Shown piece by piece: positions 34,746 through 43,549 of a stretch of DNA of 48,681 nucleotides. The translations under genes were made by a program, and so were the position numbers. Each line of letters starts with the position of its first letter. Within the stretch, counting starts at the first letter, position 1. Source of the DNA: Schleiferiaceae bacterium (lineage in GTDB: Bacteria; Bacteroidota; Bacteroidia; Flavobacteriales; Schleiferiaceae). The stretch spans positions 1 through 48,681 of the forward strand of contig JAQWXR010000004.1 of NCBI GenBank assembly GCA_029254375.1, written 5' to 3'. Under the pieces are notes generated by a model, which was not told the origin of the DNA, ran no database searches, and saw nothing but the letters and a program-made list of their open reading frames with translations.

Positions 34746-34753
34746 TATCTTTG
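34746..34753 (+). promoter_or_regulatory. -7 promoter element TATCTTTG of rplU-rpmA
   Basis: Exact TAnnTTTG match 25 nt upstream of the rplU ATG at 34779. The rest of the 227-bp gap 34552-34778 shows no gene. Confidence 0.6.
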
Positions 34754-34778
34754 CACCCCTTAACTAAACAATGTACAC

Positions 34779-35153
34779 ATGTACGCCATCGTAGAAATAG
34801 CAGGGCTGCAATACAAAGTGCAAAAAGATCAGCGAGTGTACGTTCACCGTCTGGCCGGCAATGAGGGCGACAAACTCACGTTTGATCGCGTCATGCTTGG
34901 TGAAGACACGAACGGAATTACCGTTGGCGCCCCCGTTATCGAAGGTGCTTCGGTTACCGCCAGCATCTTGAGCCATGTAAAGGCCGACAAAGTGATCATC
35001 TTCAAGAAAAAGCGCCGAAAGGGCTATGAAAAGAAGACCGGACATCGCCAGCCGATGACCCAGATCCTGATTTCAGACATTAAATTGTCTGCTCCAAAGA
35101 AAAAAGCAACCAAAAAAGCGGAGGCAACCGAAGAAGTTGCTGCTGAAGCATAA
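34779..35153 (+). CDS. rplU: 50S ribosomal protein bL21
   Basis: A 124-residue ribosomal protein. Core bL21 is at 1-103 (MYAIVEIAGLQYKVQKDQRV; KVIIFKKKRRKGYEKKTGHRQ, cited in two parts), followed by a Lys/Ala/Glu-rich tail (APKKKATKKAEATEEVAAEA) common in Bacteroidota. It precedes rpmA by 13 bp, the usual order. Confidence 0.98.
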   Translation: MYAIVEIAGLQYKVQKDQRVYVHRLAGNEGDKLTFDRVMLGEDTNGITVGAPVIEGASVTASILSHVKADKVIIFKKKRRKGYEKKTGHRQPMTQILISDIKLSAPKKKATKKAEATEEVAAEA

Positions 35154-35166
35154 AATCTGACCAGCC

Positions 35167-35439
35167 ATGGCACATAAAAAAGGTGTAGGTAGTTCTAAGA
35201 ACGGCCGCGAATCAGAAAGCAAACGTCTCGGCGTAAAAATTTACGGTGGTCAACCTGCATTGGCAGGCAACATCATCGTACGTCAGCGCGGTACGTCTCA
35301 CCACCCAGGTAAAAACGTGGGCATGGGCAAGGACCATACGCTCTACGCACTCGAACACGGAATGGTAGAATTCAAAAAGAAAGCCGGCAACAAGAGTTTT
35401 GTCTCGGTAGTTCCTTTCACTGCTGGGGGCGAAGCCTAA
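35167..35439 (+). CDS. rpmA: 50S ribosomal protein bL27
   Basis: A 90-residue protein starting [20 protein letters not shown], whose flexible N terminus reaches toward the peptidyl transferase centre. No N-terminal cleavage extension (as in Firmicutes) is present. It ends in the terminator at 35461. Confidence 0.98.
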   Translation: MAHKKGVGSSKNGRESESKRLGVKIYGGQPALAGNIIVRQRGTSHHPGKNVGMGKDHTLYALEHGMVEFKKKAGNKSFVSVVPFTAGGEA

Positions 35440-35460
35440 TTTCTACTTCGACTTAAATAT

Positions 35461-35496
35461 TCCCCCTGTCGCCTTAAAAGCTTCAGGGGGTTTTTT
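35461..35496 (+). terminator. Rho-independent terminator of rplU-rpmA
   Basis: CCCCCTG (35462-35468) pairs with CAGGGGG (35484-35490), followed by six T residues. It overlaps the start of the serS promoter region (near-consensus TAGTTTTA at 35496-35503, 4 nt before the serS ATG). Confidence 0.88.
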
Positions 35497-35507
35497 AGTT
35501 TTACACT

Positions 35508-36785
35508 ATGCTTCAACTCACTACACTACGCCAAAACGCCGAAGGCGTCATCTCCGCACTGGCTAAGCGCCAGGTGGATGCCCGCCCAGCCATTGATGCT
35601 CTACTCGCCCTCAACGAGCAGCGTCGCCAAGTACAAGCCGAAACAGAAAATCTTCAGTCAGAAGCTAATAAGTTGGCTAAGTCCATCGGTCAACTTTTCC
35701 GCGAAGGAAAGGCGGCCGAAGCCGAAGGCATGAAAGCCCAAAGTGGTGCGATCAAGGAGCGATTAAGCGAGTTGGCAAGCGAATTGCACGCTTTAGAAGG
35801 CAAGGAACACGATCAATTGGTCGCTCTTCCCAATATTCCGCATGTATCCGTCGTAGCTGGAAAATCAGCCGAAGACAATGAAATCGTTGAAAGCTGGGGG
35901 CAAGCCCCAGTCTTGGCCGAGGGCCATGTGCCTCACTGGGAATTAACCGAGCGGTATAAGCTCATTGATTTTGAGCGTGGCGTAAAGATCACCGGCGCGG
36001 GTTTTCCCGTGTACACAGGGAAGGGCGCTCGCCTTCAGCGCGCCTTAATTCAATTCTTTTTGGACCGAAATACCGAAGCTGGATACTTGGAAGTACAGCC
36101 GCCGTATTTTATCAATGAAGCATCCGGTTTTGGAACGGGACAATTGCCCGACAAAGAAGGCCAGATGTATCATATGACCACGGATAATTTGTACGCCATT
36201 CCAACCGCAGAAGTACCGGTAACCAACCTACTTCGAGACGAAATTGTTGCCGAGAACGATTTGCCTATCAAAATGACGGCCTACAGTCCCTGCTTCCGCC
36301 GTGAAGCAGGTTCTTATGGCAAAGATGTCCGGGGATTAAACCGATTGCACCAATTTGACAAGGTAGAAATTGTTTGCGTCGAGCATCCCTCAAAATCCTA
36401 CGAACGACTCGAAGAAATGGTCGCACATGTGGCGTCATTACTTCGTGACTTGGGACTTCACTATCGCATTCTACGCCTTTGTGGAGGAGATATGGGCTTC
36501 ACATCGGCATTAACCTATGATTTTGAGGTCTGGTCCGCCGCACAAGAACGCTGGTTGGAGGTTTCATCCGTGTCAAATTTTGAGACTTTTCAAGCCAATC
36601 GCTTAATGCTCCGCTACCGAAGCCAAGAAGACCATAAGCCACATTTGGCGCACACCTTGAATGGGTCTGCTCTCGCATTGCCCCGAATAGTAGCGGCCCT
36701 CCTGGAGAACAATCAAAGCCCAGACGGTATCAGCATCCCGGAGGTACTTCGTCCATATACTGGATTTGACCGCATCAACGAATGA
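35508..36785 (+). CDS. serS: Seryl-tRNA synthetase
   Basis: A 425-residue class II synthetase. The N-terminal coiled-coil arm is at about 25-105 (ALLALNEQRRQVQAETENLQ onward). Class II motif 2 is FRREAGSYGKDVRGLNRLHQ and motif 3 is NGSALALPRIVAALLENNQ. TAEVPVTNL is the serine-specific TXE loop. It leads a run of closely spaced genes on the plus strand: the lipoprotein ATG overlaps its stop by 4 bp. Confidence 0.98.
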   Translation: MLQLTTLRQNAEGVISALAKRQVDARPAIDALLALNEQRRQVQAETENLQSEANKLAKSIGQLFREGKAAEAEGMKAQSGAIKERLSELASELHALEGKEHDQLVALPNIPHVSVVAGKSAEDNEIVESWGQAPVLAEGHVPHWELTERYKLIDFERGVKITGAGFPVYTGKGARLQRALIQFFLDRNTEAGYLEVQPPYFINEASGFGTGQLPDKEGQMYHMTTDNLYAIPTAEVPVTNLLRDEIVAENDLPIKMTAYSPCFRREAGSYGKDVRGLNRLHQFDKVEIVCVEHPSKSYERLEEMVAHVASLLRDLGLHYRILRLCGGDMGFTSALTYDFEVWSAAQERWLEVSSVSNFETFQANRLMLRYRSQEDHKPHLAHTLNGSALALPRIVAALLENNQSPDGISIPEVLRPYTGFDRINE

Positions 36786-37327
36786 GATACGTTTCACTTC
36801 TCCTAATAGCGTCCAGCCTGGGCCTATTTACTTCCTGCTCCTCTCCCTTTGAAGCCGAAATTGACCAGCTTTTGACCGAGAGTCAAGAGGCATTGACGCA
36901 ACTTCAAGCGCTATACATTGATGGAATTGAGGCCGATTATGCCGATCTAGAGCGGCATGCTTCGATTGCGAGGACGAAACGATTTGACTCGCTTCATGAA
37001 GACTTTTTTCGCAATGAATTTGATGTTTTAAAGTATCATTACCGACAAACGAGCCGATGGTTTGAACTACAAACCTATTCCGAATGGGAAGCGCAACTCA
37101 CATTGGGCATCCAGCAGCTTGAGAATCTACGGCACGATGTGGAAAAAGGGCTTTTGGAAGACGAGGCTGTCCGCCAAGCAATAGAATCTGAAAAAAATGC
37201 CCTTCTACCGCTACTTGGGGAAGTGAAAACCAGTTGTGCCAGCATGCGTGAATTGATGGCCAAACACGATAGCCTAGATAACCATTGGCAAATGATGTGG
37301 GATCGCTGGGAAAATCCGACCTTGTAA
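36782..37327 (+). CDS. Predicted lipoprotein, unknown function
   Basis: A 181-residue protein. The signal peptide MRYVSLLLIASSLGLFTSC ends in lipobox LFTSC with lipidated Cys19, followed by Ser-Ser and no Asp at +2, which fits outer-membrane sorting. The rest is helical and charged (several Glu/Gln-rich heptads) and probably a coiled coil. No family was recognised. It overlaps serS by 4 bp (ATGA) and ends 2 bp before the next gene. Confidence 0.75.
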   Translation: MRYVSLLLIASSLGLFTSCSSPFEAEIDQLLTESQEALTQLQALYIDGIEADYADLERHASIARTKRFDSLHEDFFRNEFDVLKYHYRQTSRWFELQTYSEWEAQLTLGIQQLENLRHDVEKGLLEDEAVRQAIESEKNALLPLLGEVKTSCASMRELMAKHDSLDNHWQMMWDRWENPTL

Positions 37328-37329
37328 TC

Positions 37330-37653
37330 GTGTACATCTACAACGTAACCATTAACATTGACGACAGCGTCCACCCAGAATGGAAAGCATGGATGATGGC
37401 CATTCATATTCCTGAAGTGCTCGCTACGAAGCTTTTCCAAGACTGTCGATTCACCCGAGTTATGGTGGACGAAGAGTCCGGGACGAGCTATTCGATTCAG
37501 TACCGTTTTAAAGACATGGAAGACTTCCAATTGTACCAGCAAATCTATGCCCCTGCGCTGCAGGCCAAAACGCATGAACGATTCGAGGGGAAATATGTGG
37601 CTTTCCGTACCCTTCTCGAAGTCGTTGACGAACAATTTTTATCCCAATCTTAA
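37330..37653 (+). CDS. DUF4286-family protein
   Basis: A 107-residue soluble protein. I start at the GTG at 37330 because the family begins (M/V)YIYNVTINIDDSVHPEWK; the frame is open from 37285 inside the lipoprotein gene. The sequence fits a ferredoxin-like alpha/beta fold, with conserved pieces HIPEVLATKLF, SYSIQYRF and YAPALQAKTHERF. DUF4286 proteins are Bacteroidota-specific and of unknown function. It lies 2 bp after the lipoprotein gene and 6 bp before the S9 peptidase. Confidence 0.85.
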   Translation: MYIYNVTINIDDSVHPEWKAWMMAIHIPEVLATKLFQDCRFTRVMVDEESGTSYSIQYRFKDMEDFQLYQQIYAPALQAKTHERFEGKYVAFRTLLEVVDEQFLSQS

Positions 37654-37659
37654 ACGAAG

Positions 37660-39747
37660 ATGAAAAAGAACGTATACATTCTCGCCCTCATGGCTTTGTC
37701 CATGCCCAGTCAAGCGCAATCCGATCAAGACAGCGGCCGTACGGAAGTCATGACCCCTCAAAAACTCTGGGAACTTGGCCGTGTTGGCATAGATGATGTC
37801 AGTGAAAATGGATTAGTGCTCTACGGTATTACACGTTACGATACCGATGCGAACCGCGGCAACCGCGACCTCTACATAGGCGAAATTACCACAGGTGAAT
37901 ACTCGGTGTTGCGCGAGACCAAGGCTAGCGAATACGGGGGATTCTTCCTCCGTGGGGGTGAACGCTATGGCTACTTCACAGGTGGCCAATTATGGCTGGA
38001 CAAAGTGAACGGTCCCACTTCCGACTTGCCCGTAGTTTTGACCGATGTCGAAGGCGGAATGGGCGATGCCAAAGTGGTGGAACTCAGCGATGGAAGGCTC
38101 TTGGTGGCTTTTGTTACCCGGGTCCAAATGGACCAAACACCTGCCCAACGCCACCCTGAAACTCCAAAGGCCAAGTACGCGGTCTATGACGACCTGATGT
38201 ACCGCCATTGGGACAGTTGGACAGACTATTCGTACAACCACATCGCCTACATGGTGGTGGATCCCAACAAAACAACGCCGACAGGAAAGTTTACCGACAT
38301 TTTGGCCGGCGAAAAGGTCCATAGTCCCCTTCCTCCTTTTGGTGGTGCCGAAAGTTTTGATGTGAGCCCCAACGGCCGTTTCATCGTCTACGCCAGCAAG
38401 AAAGTAGCGAGCGGCAAGGAGTTCGCTTTGCACACAGACAGCAAGCTCTACCTCTACGACCGCGAGACTGGACGCACCAGCACCTTGAACGGTTTGGACG
38501 GCTACGACAACCATCCCAGCTTCTCGCCCGATGGCAAGTGGTTGGCCTTTGTCGCCATGCCTGAAGACGGCTATGAAAGTGATGTGAACCAACTATACGT
38601 GGTAGACGTTGCGTCCTCAGGTGAAAAGCGTGAATTGCAGCCTGTGATTTCGGCCGAATACATCAACGATTTCAAATGGATCTCCTCTTCCAGTATCATC
38701 TTCAATGAGACCACCCAAGGCACGCAGCAATTGCGCCGTTTGGATTTGATGACGGGCAAGAACGGTTTGACGGCCAAGAAGGTAACCGCTCTGACCTCCG
38801 GCGACTACAACTACGGAGGCTTTGGCTTTTCTGGTAATACGGTGATTGCGGAACGTCAGGACCAGAACCATGCCACCGAACTCTACCTCTTGAACGCTAA
38901 AAAAGAAGAGGCCCCAGGCGCATTTACCTTGGAGAATGCCGACCTCTACAGCCAGCTCGCCCTAGGCGAGATTCAAAAGCGCTGGATTAAGACGAGCGAC
39001 GGCGGCAGCATGCTGACATGGGTTTTCTTGCCTCCCAACTTTGATCCAGAAAAGAAATATCCCACCCTACTCTATTGCCAAGGCGGTCCCCAAAGTGCTG
39101 TGAGTGCATTCTACAGCTTCCGCTGGAACTTTCAGTTGATGGCGGCCCAGGGCTATATCGTCGTAGCGCCAAACCGTCACGGGGTTCCTGGATTTGGCAA
39201 GGAATGGAATGAACAGATTTCTCAAGACTGGGGTGGCCAAGCGATGAGTGACTACCTCGCTGCGATTGACACGGTTGCGAAAGAGCCCTACGTCGATGCC
39301 AACAACTTAGGAGCCGTAGGCGCTTCATACGGAGGCTATTCTGTCTATATGTTAGCTGGCATTCATGAGAATCGCTTCAAAGCCTTAATTAGCCATTGTG
39401 GTCTATTTGATATGAAGAGCTGGTACCTGACCACTGAAGAATTGTTCTTTGCGAACAAGGACGTAGGTGGCCCTTACTGGAATGCTGAAGTTCCCAAGGC
39501 GTACACCGACTACAACCCGATGAATTACGTCCAAAACTGGACTGCTCCCTTGCTCGTCATTCACGGTGGAAATGACTTCCGTGTCCCTGTAAACCAAGGT
39601 ATGGAGGCCTACCAAGCGGCTCAATTACGCGGCATCCCCTCACGTTTCTTGTACTTTCCTGAGGAAGGACATTGGGTGTTGAGCCCTCAAAACGGTATGG
39701 TCTGGCATGCCGAATTCTTCCAATGGCTTGAAAGCTGGTTGAAGTAA
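37660..39747 (+). CDS. Secreted S9-family serine peptidase (DPP IV/prolyl oligopeptidase type)
   Basis: A 695-residue protein with signal peptide MKKNVYILALMALSMPSQA. Residues 30-440 form a beta-propeller with WD40-like TolB repeats (FDVSPNGRFIVYASKK; HPSFSPDGKWLAFVA). The C-terminal alpha/beta-hydrolase domain has nucleophile Ser556 in GASYGG, Asp639 in HGGNDFRVP and His671 in EEGHWV. It probably removes dipeptides or cleaves oligopeptides in the periplasm. It is followed after 2 bp by a GTG-started M16 peptidase. Confidence 0.94.
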   Translation: MKKNVYILALMALSMPSQAQSDQDSGRTEVMTPQKLWELGRVGIDDVSENGLVLYGITRYDTDANRGNRDLYIGEITTGEYSVLRETKASEYGGFFLRGGERYGYFTGGQLWLDKVNGPTSDLPVVLTDVEGGMGDAKVVELSDGRLLVAFVTRVQMDQTPAQRHPETPKAKYAVYDDLMYRHWDSWTDYSYNHIAYMVVDPNKTTPTGKFTDILAGEKVHSPLPPFGGAESFDVSPNGRFIVYASKKVASGKEFALHTDSKLYLYDRETGRTSTLNGLDGYDNHPSFSPDGKWLAFVAMPEDGYESDVNQLYVVDVASSGEKRELQPVISAEYINDFKWISSSSIIFNETTQGTQQLRRLDLMTGKNGLTAKKVTALTSGDYNYGGFGFSGNTVIAERQDQNHATELYLLNAKKEEAPGAFTLENADLYSQLALGEIQKRWIKTSDGGSMLTWVFLPPNFDPEKKYPTLLYCQGGPQSAVSAFYSFRWNFQLMAAQGYIVVAPNRHGVPGFGKEWNEQISQDWGGQAMSDYLAAIDTVAKEPYVDANNLGAVGASYGGYSVYMLAGIHENRFKALISHCGLFDMKSWYLTTEELFFANKDVGGPYWNAEVPKAYTDYNPMNYVQNWTAPLLVIHGGNDFRVPVNQGMEAYQAAQLRGIPSRFLYFPEEGHWVLSPQNGMVWHAEFFQWLESWLK

Positions 39748-39749
39748 GC

Positions 39750-41000
39750 GTGACATCCCCTCACGAACGACCTGCCTTTGAAATAGGGACTTTGCCCAAT
39801 GGGCTCCGATGGATCCATCAACACGTGGCATCCCCAGCCGGCCATGTTGGCCTTATCCTCCAAACGGGTAGCCGGGATGAAGGACCCGATGAAGAAGGCC
39901 TCGCCCATTTTATTGAGCACCTTTTGTTTAAGGGGACTACCCGGCGAAAGGCCTACCATATTCTCTCCCGCATTGAAGATGTCGGCGGCGAGCTAAACGC
40001 CTACACCGGAAAAGAAGATACCACCCTGTATGCTAGCTTTCTGGTAGAGCATTATGGGCGATCCATGGAGTTGATTTTTGACATCATCCAGAATGCCCGT
40101 TTTCCGGAGAAGGAAATTCCTAAAGAAAAAGAGGTGATTCTGGATGAAATTGACTCCTATCGGGATAGCCCCTCCGAGTTGATATTTGATGAGTTTGACG
40201 CTTTGCTTTTTGGTGACCACCCCCTCGGACGGAACATTCTCGGTACCGAAGAATCTGTGCCCAAATTTACCCGGGAGCAAGTGGTGGATTTTGTTCAAAG
40301 GAATTATCGTCCAGAGAATGCGGTACTGAGCTCCGTCGGCGGGATTTCAGCAAAGGCCTTTGAGCGTCTAGCTATGAAGTACGCCGCCCATTGGACCGTG
40401 CCTGGCCAATCGCCTGAGCGTCTGGCTGCACCTAAAATTCAGCCTAAAACCGACCTCCGTGAACTCGATATCCATCAATGCCATGTCGTCCTCGGAGGAA
40501 CTGGATTCGATGCCCACCATGTGGATTTGCCGGCCTTGGTTTTGGTGAACAACTTACTTGGAGGGCCCGCCATGAATTCTCGCTTGAATCTCAACATTCG
40601 CGAGCGCCACGGCATTGCATACCAAATTGAAAGTTTTCTGAACCCTTATAGCGACACAGGTATCTGGGGCGTGTATGCTGGGACCGACGAGGATGCCATT
40701 GACCGCTGCCAGCGCCTAATCTTACGGGAACTCAAGCTTTTGAGGGAAAACCGCTTGGGCGTTGGGCAGTTCTCCAAAGCCAAAACCCAGCTACTGGGCC
40801 AAATGGCGCTGGCGCAAGAGAGCAATGGGAATCTCATGACCGCTCTAGGCAAGTCGCTTTTGACCTTTAATCGAGTGGATAGTTTTGAGGAAATGGTCAC
40901 TAAAATAAATGCGGTCACTCCCTCGCAAATGCTCGAGGTCGCCAACCGTGTCTATGATCCTCAGCAAATCACGGAACTGAGATTTGTACCCCGAAGCTAG
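39750..41000 (+). CDS. M16-family zinc peptidase without signal peptide
   Basis: A 416-residue processing-peptidase-like protein starting with GTG at 39750. Zinc motif HFIEH is at 53-57 in GLAHFIEHLLFKGT; the downstream Glu ligand is in KEKEVILDEIDSYRDSP. The second domain (LVLVNNLLGGPAMNSRLNLN, IRERHGIAYQIESF) keeps the substrate-binding Arg/Tyr pair. No signal peptide or lipobox is visible, so it is probably cytoplasmic, unlike the M16 pair at 31163-34551. It lies 2 bp after the S9 peptidase and may be coupled to it. Confidence 0.93.
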   Translation: MTSPHERPAFEIGTLPNGLRWIHQHVASPAGHVGLILQTGSRDEGPDEEGLAHFIEHLLFKGTTRRKAYHILSRIEDVGGELNAYTGKEDTTLYASFLVEHYGRSMELIFDIIQNARFPEKEIPKEKEVILDEIDSYRDSPSELIFDEFDALLFGDHPLGRNILGTEESVPKFTREQVVDFVQRNYRPENAVLSSVGGISAKAFERLAMKYAAHWTVPGQSPERLAAPKIQPKTDLRELDIHQCHVVLGGTGFDAHHVDLPALVLVNNLLGGPAMNSRLNLNIRERHGIAYQIESFLNPYSDTGIWGVYAGTDEDAIDRCQRLILRELKLLRENRLGVGQFSKAKTQLLGQMALAQESNGNLMTALGKSLLTFNRVDSFEEMVTKINAVTPSQMLEVANRVYDPQQITELRFVPRS

Positions 41001-41015
41001 ACCCCTATACTCTTG

Positions 41016-41023
41016 TAAATTTC
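41016..41023 (+). promoter_or_regulatory. Near-consensus -7 element TAAATTTC, 4 nt before the O-methyltransferase ATG
   Basis: One mismatch to TAnnTTTG; same very short spacing to the ATG (41028) as the exact elements elsewhere in the window. Confidence 0.3.
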
Positions 41024-41027
41024 GCCT

Positions 41028-41672
41028 ATGGAATTCCTCCCCCCCGAAATTGATGACTATGCCGGCAGTCATACCGCTGCCCATAGCGAAACCCTCGCCG
41101 CTCTTGAGCGCGAGACATGGCAGGAAGTGCTTATGCCGCGAATGCTTAGCGGTCACCAGCAAGGACGTTTCCTGAGTCTAATTTCACATTTGATGCAACC
41201 CCAACGGGTGCTAGAAATTGGCACCTACACGGGTTACTCTGCCCTCTGTATGGCGGAAGGTCTTTCTTCTGCAGGTGTCATCCACACGATCGATATCAAC
41301 GCCGAACTCCGCCCTCGAATTGAACGCTTCATGGAGAAGGCGGGGTATTCCAATCAGATTCAGCTGCATATTGGGAATGCCTTGGAGATCATCCCAAGCT
41401 TACAGGGGCCTTGGGATCTGGTCTTCATCGATGCGGACAAGGAGAATTACACCGCTTACTTTGATTTAGTCGTAGATCACGTGCGTCCCGGCGGATTGAT
41501 CATCGCAGATAATGTTCTCTGGAGTGGAAAAGTGGCTGATCTAACGCATCAAGATCATGAAACGGTCGGTTTACGTGCCTACAATGAAAAAATAGCCACG
41601 GATCCTCGCGTAGTGCATCAACTTCTACCATTCCGAGATGGCTTGATGGTGGCGAGGAAGTTGAAGAGTTGA
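41028..41672 (+). CDS. SAM-dependent O-methyltransferase (caffeoyl-CoA OMT-like)
   Basis: A 214-residue class I methyltransferase. SAM motif I is VLEIGTYTGYSALCMAEGL, acidic motif II lies near HTIDINAEL, and metal-binding/catalytic residues occur in FIDADKENYTAYFD and IIADNVLWSGKV. The family methylates small catechol-type hydroxyls. The substrate here is unknown. The last codons (…KLKS) and the TGA stop fall inside a period-8 repeat (41658-41684). Confidence 0.9.
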   Translation: MEFLPPEIDDYAGSHTAAHSETLAALERETWQEVLMPRMLSGHQQGRFLSLISHLMQPQRVLEIGTYTGYSALCMAEGLSSAGVIHTIDINAELRPRIERFMEKAGYSNQIQLHIGNALEIIPSLQGPWDLVFIDADKENYTAYFDLVVDHVRPGGLIIADNVLWSGKVADLTHQDHETVGLRAYNEKIATDPRVVHQLLPFRDGLMVARKLKS

Positions 41673-41789
41673 AGGGTTGAAGGGATTCAATAAATCATTG
41701 GAAAGTGCCCGCGCGCAGCGAAAGTCAACCAAAAGATTAAAGAGTTAAAGGGTTAAAGTATTTAAGCACCCTTCAACCCTTTAACTCTT
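41658..41789. repeat. Period-8 GTTRAAGG repeats and inverted copy between convergent genes
   Basis: Left array: TTGAAGAG, TTGAAGGG, TTGAAGGG (41661-41684). Right array: GATTAAAG, AGTTAAAG, GGTTAAAG, TATTTAAG (41735-41766). AAGAGTTAAAGGGTTAAAG (41740-41758) pairs with 41771-41789 over 18 of 19 positions with a 12-nt loop. The left array contains the methyltransferase stop and the inverted arm contains the kdsB stop. There is no T-run, but the hairpin may block or terminate convergent transcription. Confidence 0.85.
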
Positions 41790-42503
41790 CACCACTAGCT
41801 CACGCACCTTCTCCAAATCCGCTGGGCTATCCACCCCAATCCCCGCTGCTTTGACTTCGGCGGCATAGATGGCGTAGCCATGGTCTAGCCAGCGGACTTG
41901 TTCGAGGCGATCGCGGATTTCATTTTCGGTTTCGGGTAGGGCAACGAGTTCGGGTAGTAAATGGGTTTTGAAACCATACATGCCCACATGGCGCCACACT
42001 TGGATCGCGCAGCAGTTGGGATTCCGTGAAAATGCATGGCAGCGGCCGTCGGGGGTTTTGTCCGCAAAGGCGTTCGTGCCTGATTCGGCATCGCCGGGTT
42101 TTGCCGGAGTGACAAGGGTTCCAATTTGAACCTCGTCCCGAAGCATCAGATTCAGCAAACTGACGATGTCATGGGGCGAAACTAAAGGTTCATCTCCTTG
42201 AATATTTAGTACAATACCGGGCAAATTTTGACCCTGTTCCGACAAGATGTGCAAGGCCTCGGTTACCCGTTGGGTGCCATTCAAGCAGTCCGTGGAGGTC
42301 ATCACGGCCATGCCTCCTCGCGCTTCAATGACTTGAGCGATGCGTTCATCGTCGGTGGCCACAAAGGTGGGCAGCACTTCGGAGACACGCTCCCAGACAT
42401 GTTGAATCATCGGCTTTCCGGCGATATCCAAAAGAGGTTTGCCCGGCAAGCGGGTGGAGCCCATTCGGGCCGGAATGATGGCCCAAGCTTTATGCGGAGG
42501 CAT
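41781..42503 (-). CDS. kdsB: 3-deoxy-manno-octulosonate cytidylyltransferase
   Basis: About 240 residues. It activates Kdo to CMP-Kdo for the LPS inner core. Motifs: IIPARMGSTRLPGKPL at the N terminus, VATDDERI, TSTDCLNGTQR (usually SxxHxSGTDR, here altered), and LNIQGDEPLVSP. HVGMYGFK and the final VKAAGIGVDSPADLEKV are typical. I start at the ATG at 42503, where the usual KAWAIIPAR begins 5 residues in; a start at 42536 would overlap rmlB further. It is the last gene of the operon. Its stop lies in the period-8 inverted repeat. Confidence 0.94.
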   Translation of the reverse strand: MPPHKAWAIIPARMGSTRLPGKPLLDIAGKPMIQHVWERVSEVLPTFVATDDERIAQVIEARGGMAVMTSTDCLNGTQRVTEALHILSEQGQNLPGIVLNIQGDEPLVSPHDIVSLLNLMLRDEVQIGTLVTPAKPGDAESGTNAFADKTPDGRCHAFSRNPNCCAIQVWRHVGMYGFKTHLLPELVALPETENEIRDRLEQVRWLDHGYAIYAAEVKAAGIGVDSPADLEKVRELVVKS

Positions 42504-43542
42504 ACTGTTTTTCGTAGTAGGCTTGGTAGGCGCCACTCGTCACGGAATGTAACCAAGCTTCATTGCTGAGGTACCAGTCGATGGTCTTGGCCAAGCCCGT
42601 TTCAAAGGTTTCTGCCGGCTTCCAGCCCAGTTCTTGATGTATCCTACTCGCGTCAATGGCATAGCGCAAATCATGGCCCGGGCGATCTTTCACGAAGGTG
42701 ATGAGCTTTTGACTTGTTCCTTGGGAATGGCCCAATTTGGAATCCATCAAATCGCAAAGCAGTCGAACCAAATCAATGTTCTTCCATTCGTTCCAACCCC
42801 CTATGCAGTAGGTTTCACCGATTTGGCCCTGGAGATACACGGCCTCAATGGCCGAGGCATGGTCCTCTACGTAGAGCCAATCCCGCGTATACTTCCCATC
42901 GCCGTATACCGGCAATGACTTGCCCTCCAATATATTGTGAATCATCAGGGGGATGAGCTTTTCGGGGAAATGGTTGGGGCCGTAATTGTTGGAGCAGTTC
43001 GAAATCACGATCGGTAGCCCATAGGTTTCGTGGTAGGCGCGCACAAAATGGTCACTCGAAGCCTTGGAGGCGGAATAGGGACTGTTCGGACTATACGCTG
43101 TCTCTTCGGTGAAGTAGCCTTCAGCACCAAGGGCGCCAAAAACCTCGTCGGTACTGATATGATAGAAGCGCTTCCCTTCCATTTGACCGGACCAAATATT
43201 TCTTGCCGCATTGAGCAAGTTCATGGTGCCTAGGACATTGGTTTGGACAAAAGCCATCGGGTCGGTAATCGAGCGATCCACATGGCTCTCCGCTGCTAAG
43301 TGAATGATGGCGTCTGGCTGATACTTTGCAAAGCTGGCCTCTACAGCGGAGGCATCGCGGATGTCCACCCGCTCGAATTGATAGTTTGGAGCATCTTGAA
43401 CATCCAGCAAATTCTCTAAGTTCCCCGCGTACGTTAAGGCATCTAGATTGATGATACGTGACTCGGGATGGTTCTGTACAAAACGTCGCACGACATGCGA
43501 TCCGATAAATCCGGCGCCGCCGGTAATAATGATGGTAGACAT
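42490..43542 (-). CDS. rmlB: dTDP-glucose 4,6-dehydratase
   Basis: About 350 residues. It converts dTDP-glucose to dTDP-4-keto-6-deoxyglucose, the precursor of dTDP-rhamnose and related deoxysugars. NAD-binding GGAGFIG is at 8-14. The active-site segment STDEVFGALG precedes the catalytic YSASK pair. SNNYGPNHFPEKLIP is the family signature, and RDWLYVEDHASAI follows. I use the ATG at 43542; TTG two codons upstream is possible. rmlA, rmlC and rmlD are not in the window. It overlaps kdsB by 14 bp and lies 7 bp after the T9SS protein gene. Confidence 0.95.
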   Translation of the reverse strand: MSTIIITGGAGFIGSHVVRRFVQNHPESRIINLDALTYAGNLENLLDVQDAPNYQFERVDIRDASAVEASFAKYQPDAIIHLAAESHVDRSITDPMAFVQTNVLGTMNLLNAARNIWSGQMEGKRFYHISTDEVFGALGAEGYFTEETAYSPNSPYSASKASSDHFVRAYHETYGLPIVISNCSNNYGPNHFPEKLIPLMIHNILEGKSLPVYGDGKYTRDWLYVEDHASAIEAVYLQGQIGETYCIGGWNEWKNIDLVRLLCDLMDSKLGHSQGTSQKLITFVKDRPGHDLRYAIDASRIHQELGWKPAETFETGLAKTIDWYLSNEAWLHSVTSGAYQAYYEKQYASA

Positions 43543-43549
43543 TGGCAAT

